A DNA stretch of 17,279 bases from Alphaproteobacteria bacterium (lineage in GTDB: Bacteria > Pseudomonadota > Alphaproteobacteria > Micavibrionales > Micavibrionaceae): NCBI GenBank assembly GCA_002701555.1, contig NZVS01000006.1, forward strand, positions 1 to 17,279. The letters run 5' to 3'. Positions 6,609 through 15,521 of the stretch are shown piece by piece; within the stretch, counting starts at the first letter, position 1, and every line of letters begins with the position of its first letter. Made by a program: the position numbers and the translations under genes. The notes beneath the pieces are model-generated. The model had not been told where the DNA came from and made no database searches. It was given only the letters and a program-made list of their open reading frames with translations.

Positions 6609-8900
6609 TTATTTTTTAGAACGCTTTCCTTTGAAGGCCCCTTTTTTTCGTCCGTAGGGTTTGCCGCCGCGTTTCTTGTTTTTATCCGATCTATTTTTCA
6701 TAACCGATTTTTCTTGTTTTTTCAAGCCTTTTTTCGGTTTGAAGCCAGGAATATCAGCGCCTTGTTTTGCGTTAATAATCTCAAAAACAGTGCTACCAGA
6801 AATACGCTCCGCCTCAGTAATTTTAACCCGAACCTGAGCACCCAGCCTGAAAATGATACGGGTTTTACGTCCTATCAAAGCATGTTGTTCTTCGTCATGT
6901 ATAAAGTAATCATCAGGTAAGGTACGGATAGGAACTAAGCCGTCAGCACCTATATCATCAAGCGTGACAAATAGACCAAATCTTGTGACACCGTTTATAA
7001 CACCATTGAATTCTGCGCCGACTTTATCTTCCAGATAAGCCGCTGTGAATCTGTCAACGGCAGAGCGTTCGGCATTTGATGAGTTGCGCTCTGTAGTCGA
7101 AATATGCTCGCATGTTTCTTCTAGCCTGGCTTCCTCACCCTTCGTAAGTCCAGCTGGGCCTAAATTGTAAGCTTCAATTAAAGAGCGATGAACTACCAAA
7201 TCTGCATATCGTCTTATTGGCGAAGTGAAATGTGCATATTTATCCAGGGCCAATCCGAAATGGCCTATATTGGACGGTGCATAAACAGCTTGAGACTGCG
7301 TTCTTAAAACCATCATGCTGATAAGATGGGAATAAGGATGGCTTTTGGCCTGTGTAAGAAGGTGATTAACTTGTTTCGGCTTGGAAATGCTGCCTGGTAG
7401 GCTAAGACCAAAACTGTCCAGAAATTGACGTGCGCTATCAAGCTTATCCGAGGCTGGTCTGTCATGCACCCTGTAAACACAAGGGGCCTTTTTATCCTCC
7501 AAAGCTCTTGCTGCTGCAACATTTGCCAGGATCATGAATTCTTCTATAAGTTTGTGTGCATCAACACGTGACCTAGTTTTTACTCCAGTCATATTTCCTT
7601 TTTCATCGATTAAAATCTGTCGCTCAGGAAGGTCAAGATCTAGGGCACCTCGTTCCTGGCGAGCATTCTCGAGAATTTCGTAAACTTTATAAAGCGGTTC
7701 TATTACTTGTTCCATTAACGGGTCAGTTGCGTCGTCGGTTTGCCCGTCCTTGGCTGCTTGTAGCTGTTCATACACAAGTCTTTCTGCCGATTTCATTAGG
7801 CCGCGAACACATTTGTGACCTATAAGTGCCCCATCTTTGTTGATCCACATATGCATTGCAAGGCAGGCGCGTTCAACACGAGGCATCAGTGAGCAAAGGC
7901 CATTAGAAAGGTTTTCTGGGAGCATTGGTACAACGCGATCAGGAAAATAAGTTGAGTTCCCGCGTTTCCACGCTTCACGGTCAAGTGCGCTCCCGTCGCG
8001 CACATAGTAAGATACATCGGCAATGGCCACAATAAGGTGCCACCCATCTGGGTTTTTAGGGTCTGGGTCAGGCTCCGCAAAAACCGCATCATCATAATCT
8101 CTGGCATCTGCACCATCTATTGTAACAAGAGGTATATCGCGTAAATCTTCGCGTCCCTTTAGGCTTGGGACATCAAGGCCTTCGGCTTCCTTTAAAACGT
8201 CGTGTGGGAACTCTTCATTAAGGCCGGCTTCATGAAGTGCAATAAGGGAAATAGCCCGCGGGTCATCCTCGCGGCCTATGACTTCACGGATGCGCACCTT
8301 TTTTAGTTTCATACCGCGAGAGGGTTGTATTTCTCCTAATGCCAAGTCCCCGTCACTAGCACCGTTAAGGTCAGCCTGGGGGATTTCGAAATCGTGTTTG
8401 GACTTTCTATCGGTAGGCCGAAGTACAAAGCCTTTTTTCTGTTGAACAACAAGCCCCATAACACGACCCGTTGCTTCATCCAGTGATTTAATGGGGACAG
8501 CTTCATAATCAACTTGCGAACTCGTTTTGCGAATTCTTGCCAAAACCCTTGCACCAAGTGTTGGGGCAGGGTGGCCTTTTTTGCCGGGCAAAACTTCTAT
8601 TCTTGGGTGGGGCCCTTGCAATTCTTCATTCCAGTCGACCGGACGGGCAAAAACATCGCCGTCTATGTCTATATCAATAACTTCAATTATAGTTACTGCA
8701 GGTAAACCTTCGGGAACGCTATAGCGTTGCCCCGGTTGTCGGACTATAAGCCCATCTTTTTCCAGTTGGCTTAACATGGCTTTAAACGGCCGCCGGTCAT
8801 CACCCTTGATTTTAAAAACTTGGGTCAAGTCGCGTTTGCTAAGCGGCTCCCGCATGGAAGCGATAAAAGAAAGAAGATCGGATTTTTCAGGTAAAGCCAT
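6609..8900 (-). CDS. rnr: Ribonuclease R
   Basis: The 763-residue protein has full RNase R architecture: an N-terminal winged-helix-like segment (~1-65), two cold-shock domains (~70-210), the RNB catalytic domain (~235-600), S1 (~627-712) and a Lys/Arg-rich tail (720-763). The catalytic aspartates are in VTIDGADARDYDDAVF: D262, D268, D270 and D271. The HFTSPIRRYADLVVHR motif is at 557-572. It degrades structured RNA 3' to 5' and takes part in mRNA decay, rRNA quality control and trans-translation. The only in-frame start that keeps the N-terminal domain is the ATG at 8900. This start has no normal Shine-Dalgarno, and two adjacent hairpins occupy 8899-8926. topA lies upstream with an 85-bp gap, and the RNB paralogue follows after 28 bp. 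Confidence 0.96.
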   Translation of the reverse strand: MALPEKSDLLSFIASMREPLSKRDLTQVFKIKGDDRRPFKAMLSQLEKDGLIVRQPGQRYSVPEGLPAVTIIEVIDIDIDGDVFARPVDWNEELQGPHPRIEVLPGKKGHPAPTLGARVLARIRKTSSQVDYEAVPIKSLDEATGRVMGLVVQQKKGFVLRPTDRKSKHDFEIPQADLNGASDGDLALGEIQPSRGMKLKKVRIREVIGREDDPRAISLIALHEAGLNEEFPHDVLKEAEGLDVPSLKGREDLRDIPLVTIDGADARDYDDAVFAEPDPDPKNPDGWHLIVAIADVSYYVRDGSALDREAWKRGNSTYFPDRVVPMLPENLSNGLCSLMPRVERACLAMHMWINKDGALIGHKCVRGLMKSAERLVYEQLQAAKDGQTDDATDPLMEQVIEPLYKVYEILENARQERGALDLDLPERQILIDEKGNMTGVKTRSRVDAHKLIEEFMILANVAAARALEDKKAPCVYRVHDRPASDKLDSARQFLDSFGLSLPGSISKPKQVNHLLTQAKSHPYSHLISMMVLRTQSQAVYAPSNIGHFGLALDKYAHFTSPIRRYADLVVHRSLIEAYNLGPAGLTKGEEARLEETCEHISTTERNSSNAERSAVDRFTAAYLEDKVGAEFNGVINGVTRFGLFVTLDDIGADGLVPIRTLPDDYFIHDEEQHALIGRKTRIIFRLGAQVRVKITEAERISGSTVFEIINAKQGADIPGFKPKKGLKKQEKSVMKNRSDKNKKRGGKPYGRKKGAFKGKRSKK

Positions 8901-8926
8901 ACCCCAAAGGGTATAGGCAGAAGCCT
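8899..8926 (-). promoter_or_regulatory. Two abutting hairpins over the rnr start codon
   Basis: In the rnr mRNA sense, AGGC-UUCU-GCCU (complement of 8926-8915) is followed directly by AUACCC-UUUG-GGGUAU (complement of 8914-8899). The first two bases of the AUG lie in the last stem. The only G-rich stretch, GGGG, is a single base from the AUG and is paired, so no usable Shine-Dalgarno is apparent. This could limit translation of rnr until the structure melts. The pairing is directly visible; its regulatory role is inference. Confidence 0.4.
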
Positions 8927-8985
8927 TTAATAGAAAGAGAAGTTTTCAGAAAAAGCTAATATTATGGTGGAGAAGTACTTTTGTG

Positions 8986-11460
8986 TTAGCTCTTCTTCTT
9001 AGCTTTGGTTGTTTTCTTGGCAGTAGTTTTCTTTTTCGCGGACTTTTTCTTCGTTGTTTTTTTCTTAGGTGCGGCTCCGCCTTTTGCTTCTTTGGCTGCT
9101 TTTTTAATAGCGTGCTCTGCAATAAGATCCACGGCACGATTTAAGCCAACTGACACAACATCATCCCCTTTGGGTAAAGAGACATATGTTTTTTCATGCT
9201 TCAGGAATGGGCCGAATCTGCCTATACCAGCAGTTATCATTTCACCTGTTTCAGGGTGCTTTCCTACATCTCTCGGTAAAGCTAAAAGATTTAGCGCCGC
9301 ATCAAATGTTACTTCATCAATACTCATCCCTTTTGGTAAACCCTGACGTTTAGGTTTATCCTTACTTTTTTCTGGCGGGTCAATCTGAACGTAAGGCCCA
9401 TAAGGCCCTTTTCTTAACGAAACGATACGTCCATTATCTGGGTGCTCGCCAAGTATTTTCGGTTCAAAACTTAAAGTATTTTGTGAGCCCCCTTTTTCAT
9501 CTCCGTCCCCGGAATTTTCATCGGGAACTACCAAGGGTTGAGTGTGTTTGCATTCGGGGTAGTTCGAACATCCAATAAATGCGCCGTATTTACCAAGTTT
9601 TAAAGACAGCCTACCTTCTCCACAAGTCGGGCACTTTCTTGGTTCCGGATTGTCTTTTGTAACCGGGAAAAAGTGAGGTCCCAATTCCGCGTCAAGATGA
9701 TTCAAAACATCTGTGATACGTAACTCTTTGGTTTCATCAATGGCATTTTTAAAGTCACCCCAGAAATGGGTCAGCGTATCTTTCCAAAAAACGTGACCTT
9801 CTGTGATACCATCTAATTGTTCTTCCATATTTGCCGTAAAGTCATAATCAACATAGCGCGCAAAATATTTTTTCAGAAACTCTGTAACCAGCCTTCCCCT
9901 ATCTTCGGGGATAAAGCGCTTTCTTTCCATGCGCACGTAATTGCGGTCGCGCAAAACTTGTAGAATAGAGGCATATGTTGACGGACGGCCAATACCTTTT
10001 TCTTCAAGATTTTTGACCAGTGTAGCCTCTGAATATCGGGGCGGCGGCTGTGTAAAGTGCTGATTAGGGGTAACACTTAGTGTCTTTAGCTTATAACCTT
10101 CTTCCAGCTGTGGGAGGCGATTTTCATCCGGCTCATCATCTGAGGCAGGCTCATCATCATCCTTTGACTCTGTATAAAGTGTTAGAAAACCATCGAAAGC
10201 AACCGTCGATCCGGTGGCACGCAATACCACATCGTCCGTCCCATCGGAAATATCTGCAGAGACTTGATCCATTATGGCATTTTCCATCTGGCAAGCCACT
10301 GTTCTCTTCCAGATCAGCTCATAAAGCTTAAGCTGTTTATCATCAAGATACTTACGCATCTGTGCAGGACGTTTAAATAAATCGGTGGGGCGGATAGCTT
10401 CGTGAGCTTCCTGTGCATTTTTGGCCTTGCTCTTGTAAGCTCGAGGAGAGTCAGGTAGATAGTCTTTCGAATAATCACTCTCAATTAGTCGACGTGCCTG
10501 GCCGATGGCATCGCCTGAGAGGGTAATACCATCTGTTCTCATATATGTAATAAGACCAACGGTTTCGCCATCTATTTCCACACCTTCGTAAAGTTGTTGT
10601 GCCAATCGCATCGTTTGGCTGGCTGAGAGTCCCAAACGTCTGGAGGCATCCTGCTGCAAAGTTGAGGTTATGAAAGGGGCGTAAGGCTTTCTTTGAACCT
10701 TTTTCTTCTCTACTTTTTGAATAACCAGATTCTTATTTTCAATCCGCTGGACAGCAGAGCTGGCTTCTTTTTCGCTTCCAATATCCATTTTATCAAGGCG
10801 ATTGCCTGATAGATGTGTCAGCTTTGAAAGAAAGGGCGCGCCATTTGGTGTTTGGAGGCGAGCCTCTATGCTCCAATATTCTTCGGATTTAAATTTTTCT
10901 ATTTCGGATTCCCGCTCACAAATGAGACGCAGCGCGACTGATTGAACACGCCCAGCAGAGCGCGAACCAGGTAATTTTCGCCACAACACCGGTGAAATAT
11001 TAAATCCGACAAGATAATCCAACGCGCGGCGTGCCAAATAGGCCTGAATAAGCGGATCATCCAGTTGACGCGCATGTTCAAAAGCATCCTGTACGGCCTT
11101 TTTGGTTATTTCGTTGAACGTAACTCTTTTTACATCAATGTCTTTTAAAAGTTTTTTATCCTGCAAAATTTCTTTTACATGCCATGATATGGCTTCTCCT
11201 TCACGATCCGGGTCAGTTGCAAGATAAAGCGTCTTTGCATTTTTGACCGCTTGGCTAATTTCTTTCATGGTTTTAGAGCCGCGATCCGAGACTTCCCAAA
11301 TCATATTGAAGCCATCGTCAGGATCGACCGAACCGTTTTTGGAAGGAAGGTCCCGAACATGTCCGAAAGACGCCAATACTTTGTAATTATTCCCAAGATA
11401 TTTATTGATTGTTTTTGCCTTTGCGGGCGATTCAACGATTACAAGATTGTCAGCACTCAA
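8986..11460 (-). CDS. topA: DNA topoisomerase I
   Basis: This type IA topoisomerase, 824 residues from the chosen start, relaxes negative supercoils. The Toprim domain begins NLVIVESPAKAKTINKYLG, with Glu10 and the D83-x-D85-x-E87 metal site in ATDPDREGEA. The catalytic tyrosine is Y306 in GLITYMRTDG. One four-cysteine zinc ribbon (C610, C613, C631, C637) is followed by Gly-rich C-terminal repeats (KGPYGPYVQI and GRFGPFLKH) and a Lys/Thr/Ala tail. I chose the TTG start at 11460 because homologues begin just before NLVIVESP and because GGAAGGA lies 7 nt upstream. An ATG at 11517 would add 19 unconserved residues and has no good ribosome-binding site. The gene follows dprA by 143 bp and precedes rnr. 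Confidence 0.95.
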   Translation of the reverse strand: MSADNLVIVESPAKAKTINKYLGNNYKVLASFGHVRDLPSKNGSVDPDDGFNMIWEVSDRGSKTMKEISQAVKNAKTLYLATDPDREGEAISWHVKEILQDKKLLKDIDVKRVTFNEITKKAVQDAFEHARQLDDPLIQAYLARRALDYLVGFNISPVLWRKLPGSRSAGRVQSVALRLICERESEIEKFKSEEYWSIEARLQTPNGAPFLSKLTHLSGNRLDKMDIGSEKEASSAVQRIENKNLVIQKVEKKKVQRKPYAPFITSTLQQDASRRLGLSASQTMRLAQQLYEGVEIDGETVGLITYMRTDGITLSGDAIGQARRLIESDYSKDYLPDSPRAYKSKAKNAQEAHEAIRPTDLFKRPAQMRKYLDDKQLKLYELIWKRTVACQMENAIMDQVSADISDGTDDVVLRATGSTVAFDGFLTLYTESKDDDEPASDDEPDENRLPQLEEGYKLKTLSVTPNQHFTQPPPRYSEATLVKNLEEKGIGRPSTYASILQVLRDRNYVRMERKRFIPEDRGRLVTEFLKKYFARYVDYDFTANMEEQLDGITEGHVFWKDTLTHFWGDFKNAIDETKELRITDVLNHLDAELGPHFFPVTKDNPEPRKCPTCGEGRLSLKLGKYGAFIGCSNYPECKHTQPLVVPDENSGDGDEKGGSQNTLSFEPKILGEHPDNGRIVSLRKGPYGPYVQIDPPEKSKDKPKRQGLPKGMSIDEVTFDAALNLLALPRDVGKHPETGEMITAGIGRFGPFLKHEKTYVSLPKGDDVVSVGLNRAVDLIAEHAIKKAAKEAKGGAAPKKKTTKKKSAKKKTTAKKTTKAKKKS

Positions 11461-11467
11461 TGATTTT

Positions 11468-11474
11468 TCCTTCC
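11468..11474 (-). promoter_or_regulatory. Ribosome-binding site deciding the TTG start of topA
   Basis: On the minus strand this reads GGAAGGA and lies 7 nt before the TTG at 11460-11458. It is the best Shine-Dalgarno near the topA 5' end and lies inside the longer reading frame that starts with ATG at 11517. It therefore favours the shorter protein. Confidence 0.65.
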
Positions 11475-11603
11475 AAGATAAGGTATTTTTTAAAACCTGC
11501 CTATGCTGAAATGACATGATCTGATCATTTCGTCAATATAAAGCCTTATATAAATATAGAGGCGTGACAGGTAAATTGCCACGGATTTAATAACTTTAAA
11601 GGT

Positions 11604-12743
11604 TTAACCGATAAGACTGACACGGTTACCGGGAAGGCGTTGTAGCCGTCCTGCCAGTTCCAGTTCAAGTAATGTGTTTTGCACATTCTGTACTGATTTT
11701 CCGCTATTGCGGATTATTTCATCAACGGATGTAGCGCAATGTGAAAGGGATTGCAGAACCAGATCCCGATCATTGTCGGAAAATACCATTTCCTCTTCTT
11801 GAGCTATGGTTTTCTCTTCAAAATGTTGCCCATCTTCGAAAAGGCCGCCATTTTTACTAAAGGATGTCAGGTCAAAATTGATGTTTTCCAGAATATCGGA
11901 AGATTTTTCAGTCAAAATTGCGCCATCCTTTAGAAGTTTATTGGGGCCGCCCGATCTTGGGTCTGATGGGAAACCGGGAACGGCAAAAACGTCCCGCCCT
12001 TGTTCGGCGGCCATCCTCGCGGTAATCAGGGAGCCCGAGCGGATAGAGGCTTCCACTACCAGAACTCCGCTAGATAGACCTGAAATTATACGGTTTCGTC
12101 TTGGGAAATGCCGTGCGGTCGGGTTTGTGCCGACAGGATTTTCCGCAACGATCAGCCCGCCAAGCTCTATGATATCTTTATAAAGACCTTCATTCTCCCG
12201 TGGGTAAACTATGTCCGCTCCGCCTGCGACGACAGCGATAGTACCAGTCTTTAAAGACCCTTGATGTGCAGCTGTATCAATACCTCTGGCAAGCCCTGAA
12301 GTTACAATTATGTTTTCTTCCCCCAATTCACGTGCAATTTTTTGCGTAAATTGGCGCCCGTTTATGGAAGCATTTCGTGCACCTACAATGCCAAAACATT
12401 TTCGGGTCAATAGGGATATGTTTCCAAGGCAGGATAAAACGGGAGGTGCATCATCAATGGCTTTCAATGTCTCAGGGTAAGTTTCCTCATAAGAGCAAAC
12501 AAACTTCCCTCCATTTTTTTTAAGAATTTTATATTCTTTTTCGATCGTTTCGGCAGGGCATATTTTAATGCGCCGTTTGGCGCCTCCGCGGGCTATTAGA
12601 TCCGGCAAAGCATTCAGAGCTTTTTCAGCGGTTTGGTAGCGTGCAAGCAAATGGTGAAAGGTTACGGGGCCAATATTTTCACTTCGCGATAACCTAATCC
12701 AAGCAAGTTGTTCAGGTGTAAGTGAGGCACCAGCTTTAGCCAT
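11604..12743 (-). CDS. dprA: DNA-processing protein DprA
   Basis: This 379-residue DprA/Smf protein loads RecA on incoming single-stranded DNA during natural transformation. The order is an N-terminal SAM/helix-hairpin-helix-like region (~10-60), the Rossmann-type DprA domain (~85-290) and a C-terminal winged helix (~320-379). Core motifs are GIVGARNAS (118-126), VTSGLARGIDTAAH (147-160), VVAGGADIVYPREN (171-184), HFPRRNRIISGLS (212-224) and EASIRSGSLITARMA (231-245). The ATG at 12743 was preferred to a TTG at 12755: GGGAAG lies just before the ATG and would be inside the longer form. The gene overlaps the plsY stop by 8 bp, which suggests translational coupling. DprA is widespread also in species not known to be competent, so transformation cannot be claimed from it alone. 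Confidence 0.95.
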   Translation of the reverse strand: MAKAGASLTPEQLAWIRLSRSENIGPVTFHHLLARYQTAEKALNALPDLIARGGAKRRIKICPAETIEKEYKILKKNGGKFVCSYEETYPETLKAIDDAPPVLSCLGNISLLTRKCFGIVGARNASINGRQFTQKIARELGEENIIVTSGLARGIDTAAHQGSLKTGTIAVVAGGADIVYPRENEGLYKDIIELGGLIVAENPVGTNPTARHFPRRNRIISGLSSGVLVVEASIRSGSLITARMAAEQGRDVFAVPGFPSDPRSGGPNKLLKDGAILTEKSSDILENINFDLTSFSKNGGLFEDGQHFEEKTIAQEEEMVFSDNDRDLVLQSLSHCATSVDEIIRNSGKSVQNVQNTLLELELAGRLQRLPGNRVSLIG

Positions 12744-13350
12744 TTTTCTTCCCAATTCGCGGCTCTTCTCCTCTAATCAGGCGACGAATATTGGCGTGGT
12801 GGCGTATGAAAACAAGTATAGTGAGTAGGGCAACAAGATAAAATTGATGAGGATCACCAAAATAAAGGGCGAAAGCGGGAGCGCATGCCATTGCGATTAA
12901 TGCGGAGAGGGAGGATATCCTGAAAATAAGCGAGCTTAAAAGCCAGGCAAGGCAGGTCAAGAGTCCCGTAGGTAATGATAAAGCAAGAAGAGTTCCCAAT
13001 GTTGTTGCAACCCCTTTGCCACCTTTAAATTTGAGCCAGACAGGAAAATTATGTCCCAGAACGGCCCCAAGTGCTGCGCCGAAAGCACCATGTATGCCCA
13101 GTAAGGCCGAGAAAAGGATGACAGCAATCGCGCCTTTGGAAGAATCCAGAACAAGTGTCAGGGCAGCAAGTGGTTTATTACCTGTGCGTAAAACATTGGT
13201 TGCCCCAATATTGCCTGAGCCTATTTTTCTGATATCGCCGTATCCACCCAGATAGGCGAGCACAAGCCCAAAAGGTATGGAGCCAAGCAAGTATCCACCT
13301 GCAATGCCCAAAAATCCATTTAGCTGAATGTGGTCTAGAAAATGTTCCAT
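12736..13350 (-). CDS. plsY: Glycerol-3-phosphate acyltransferase PlsY
   Basis: This 204-residue integral membrane enzyme transfers an acyl group from acyl-phosphate to glycerol-3-phosphate, the first step of phospholipid synthesis. Several hydrophobic helices are evident, and the three family motifs are present: GSIPFG with DIRKIGSGNIGATN (39-52), GHNFPVWLKFKGGKGVAT (99-116) and RHHANIRRLIRGEE near the C-terminus. The ATG at 13350 has AAAGG about 7 nt upstream. The gene starts 26 bp after pyrB and its end overlaps dprA by 8 bp, as in many alphaproteobacteria, where plsY-dprA-topA is a conserved run. Confidence 0.96.
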   Translation of the reverse strand: MEHFLDHIQLNGFLGIAGGYLLGSIPFGLVLAYLGGYGDIRKIGSGNIGATNVLRTGNKPLAALTLVLDSSKGAIAVILFSALLGIHGAFGAALGAVLGHNFPVWLKFKGGKGVATTLGTLLALSLPTGLLTCLAWLLSSLIFRISSLSALIAMACAPAFALYFGDPHQFYLVALLTILVFIRHHANIRRLIRGEEPRIGKKNG

Positions 13351-13376
13351 ATTATACCTTTTTATGGGATTTCAAT

Positions 13377-14282
13377 TTAACTGACAAGGCTTTCAAGTAT
13401 AGCCATTCTAATAGGAAGGCCGTTTTCCATTTGTTTAAAGATAAATGATTTATACGGGTCATCGGCAACATCATCAGCAATTTCCACACCCCTGTTCATC
13501 GGCGCGGGGTGCATAACCATTACATTTTCCTTCGCCAATTTCAGGCGTTGCTGTGTCAGCCCGTAATTTCTAAAATACCAATCATCGTCTGGGATCGCAG
13601 AGGCTTCCATTCTCTCTTTTTGATTTCTAAGCATCATTATAACGTCACAATCTTTTACACCCTCATTCATATCTGTGAAAGTTTTTATATCTTCAAAAGG
13701 CAACCTGTTTATGGTCAATGTAGGGGGAGAAATCAGTCTGAGTTTGGCGCCTTTTTGATGTAACAATTGAATGTTGCAGGCAGCCACACGTGAGTGTGCA
13801 ATATCGCCACATATCGCAATGGTTAATCCATTTATACTCCCTTTTTGTTCTTCAATTGTAAATGTATCCAGAAGAGCCTGGGAGGGGTGAGCGCGGTAAG
13901 AATCTCCCGCATTTATAATAGGGCAATCCATAAGTGTTTTGAATGTATATGGAGCCTTAAATTCTGAAGAACGTACAATCAAACCATCTGGTTTGTATGA
14001 TGAAACGCACCGTATTGTATCCGTTAATGTTTCGCCTTTTTTAAGGGAATTGGCATTGTTGTCCCAGTGAATAACTGACCCACCCAACCTGTATACAGCC
14101 ATGTCAAAAGAGGTGCGTGTACGTGTAGAATTTTCTAAGAACATGGAAAAAACAACTTTCCCGTCTAGTGGTTTTTTCGAATAATTTCCACGAGATAATT
14201 CATCCTTAATTTGTTTTGCCTTTATAAGGATTTTATCTATCTGATCAGTTGTAATACTTTCAATGTCCAGAAGGTGGTTCAT
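13377..14282 (-). CDS. pyrB: Aspartate carbamoyltransferase catalytic chain
   Basis: This 301-residue enzyme makes carbamoyl aspartate from carbamoyl phosphate and aspartate, the second step of pyrimidine synthesis. The carbamoyl-phosphate site STRTR (52-56) lies in ENSTRTRTSFD, followed by SLKKGET (79-85), the HPSQALLD motif (132-139), the MLRNQKERM segment of the aspartate domain and MHPAPMNRGVEI near the end. All expected active-site motifs are present. AGGA lies ~9 nt before the ATG, inside the last codons of the preceding CoA-transferase gene, which ends 6 bp upstream. The usual partner pyrC does not follow: the next gene is plsY. Confidence 0.96.
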   Translation of the reverse strand: MNHLLDIESITTDQIDKILIKAKQIKDELSRGNYSKKPLDGKVVFSMFLENSTRTRTSFDMAVYRLGGSVIHWDNNANSLKKGETLTDTIRCVSSYKPDGLIVRSSEFKAPYTFKTLMDCPIINAGDSYRAHPSQALLDTFTIEEQKGSINGLTIAICGDIAHSRVAACNIQLLHQKGAKLRLISPPTLTINRLPFEDIKTFTDMNEGVKDCDVIMMLRNQKERMEASAIPDDDWYFRNYGLTQQRLKLAKENVMVMHPAPMNRGVEIADDVADDPYKSFIFKQMENGLPIRMAILESLVS

Positions 14283-14288
14283 GATATT

Positions 14289-15521
14289 TTATCCTATTAT
14301 TTTCTTTTTTGTATAATTCTGAATGGTTGCTTCTGACAATCCCAGAAGGTTTTGTAAAACTCTCACTGTATCCTCACCACATATTGGCGGTGACTTGGTA
14401 TAGGAAACAGGGGTTTGACTAAGTTTTATGGGCGAACCAACAAGTTTTATATCTTTCCTGGCTTGTGGATGACGCATTTCAATTTTCATATCCCTGGATT
14501 TGATCTGCTCGGAACTGAATGCCTCTTCAATGTTTTGAACCAGCGAGGAGGGTATGTCTGATGCCCTGAATTTTGAAAGCCAATAAGTCCCGGGGTGCAT
14601 TTTTAAAATCTCGCTTATCAACGAAATAATTTCTTGCCTATGCTTCACGCGTGACTGGTTGGTTTTAAAACGGCTATCTAGGGCCCATTCTTTATGACCT
14701 AAGACTTCGCAAAGTCTAGAGAACTGGGTGTCATTCCCAACCGCTATAATTATATGTCTGTCGGAAGTTTCAAAAGATTGATAAGGAACAATTGCTGAAT
14801 GCGCATTACCAAATCTGGGGGCTGTTTCCCCGCTGGTCAGGTAAAACTGCGCCAGGTTAGAGAGGGAGGCCAACGTGCAATCAGTTAGCCCGAGGTCTAT
14901 ATATTGCCCTTCTCCTGTCAAATCTCTGTGACGCAACGCGGCAAGTATCGAAATGCTTGCGTATAGACCTGTAATGATATCGCTGAGCGCAACTCCCACT
15001 TTCATAGGGTTGCCATCAGTTTCACCTGTAACGGACATTAATCCACTAAAAGCCTGTGCCATAAAATCATAGCCGGGTTCTGTGTGTTCCGGTCCTGTTT
15101 GCCCAAAACCGCTTATCGAGCAATAAACGAGACCTGGGTTAATCTTTCGTAAGTCTTCATAGGTCAGCCCGTATTTCGCTAATTTTCCTGGTTGGAAATT
15201 TTCGATAAAAACGTCACTTATTGCTGCAATTTCCTTTATAAGCTGCTGTCCTTCTTGTTGGGAAAAATCAATCGCAAGAGAGTGTTTGTTGCGATTGGCA
15301 GACAGGTAGTAGGCGCTTTCCGTGGTGTCATTGTCATCAGCGTCTTTTAAAAATGGGGGGCCCCATTTTCTGGTGTCATCGCCCGAGCCTGGCTTTTCTA
15401 TTTTCAAAATTTCTGCACCCAAATCGCCAAATGTCTGGGTACAAAATGGCCCAGCCAGAACTCTAGACATATCTAGTACCCGTAGGCCCTTAAGCGCAGA
15501 TTTTTTATGTTGGGATATCAT
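14289..15521 (-). CDS. CaiB/BaiF (family III) CoA-transferase
   Basis: This 410-residue protein of the formyl-CoA transferase/carnitine CoA-transferase family moves CoA between carboxylic acids. Family marks are LKGLRVLDMSRVLAGPFCTQ at the start (10-29), FGDLGAEILKIEKPGSGDD (31-49), RNKHSLAIDF (77-86), the ENFQPGKLAKYGL block (107-119) and SGFGQTGP. D181 in VGVALSDIITGLYA corresponds to the catalytic aspartate of family III enzymes. The natural acid substrate cannot be told from the sequence: the family includes formyl-, succinyl-, carnitine- and glutarate-specific members. It overlaps the upstream prepilin peptidase by 4 bp (ATGA) and ends 6 bp before pyrB. It therefore appears to be co-transcribed with functionally unrelated genes. 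Confidence 0.92.
   Translation of the reverse strand: MISQHKKSALKGLRVLDMSRVLAGPFCTQTFGDLGAEILKIEKPGSGDDTRKWGPPFLKDADDNDTTESAYYLSANRNKHSLAIDFSQQEGQQLIKEIAAISDVFIENFQPGKLAKYGLTYEDLRKINPGLVYCSISGFGQTGPEHTEPGYDFMAQAFSGLMSVTGETDGNPMKVGVALSDIITGLYASISILAALRHRDLTGEGQYIDLGLTDCTLASLSNLAQFYLTSGETAPRFGNAHSAIVPYQSFETSDRHIIIAVGNDTQFSRLCEVLGHKEWALDSRFKTNQSRVKHRQEIISLISEILKMHPGTYWLSKFRASDIPSSLVQNIEEAFSSEQIKSRDMKIEMRHPQARKDIKLVGSPIKLSQTPVSYTKSPPICGEDTVRVLQNLLGLSEATIQNYTKKKIIG

Noticed and set aside
6534..6920. 128-codon plus-strand frame across the rnr end and the RNB paralogue start
   Set aside because: It lies antisense to two well-supported genes. Its Phe-rich content is the reverse reading of the Lys-rich rnr tail.
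8986..9075. Repetitive stretch resembling a tandem DNA repeat
   Set aside because: It encodes the Lys/Thr/Ala tail of topoisomerase I. The repetition follows codon-level low complexity, not an independent repeat unit.
11513..11529. TGATC-T-GATCA palindrome upstream of topA
   Set aside because: It is only 5 bp per arm and includes common GATC words. There is no positional link to a recognisable promoter.
13351..13356. TATAAT on the minus strand just before plsY as a -10 box
   Set aside because: No acceptable -35 lies 16-18 bp upstream, and transcription would start at or within the plsY start codon. The genes are tightly packed and probably share a transcript.
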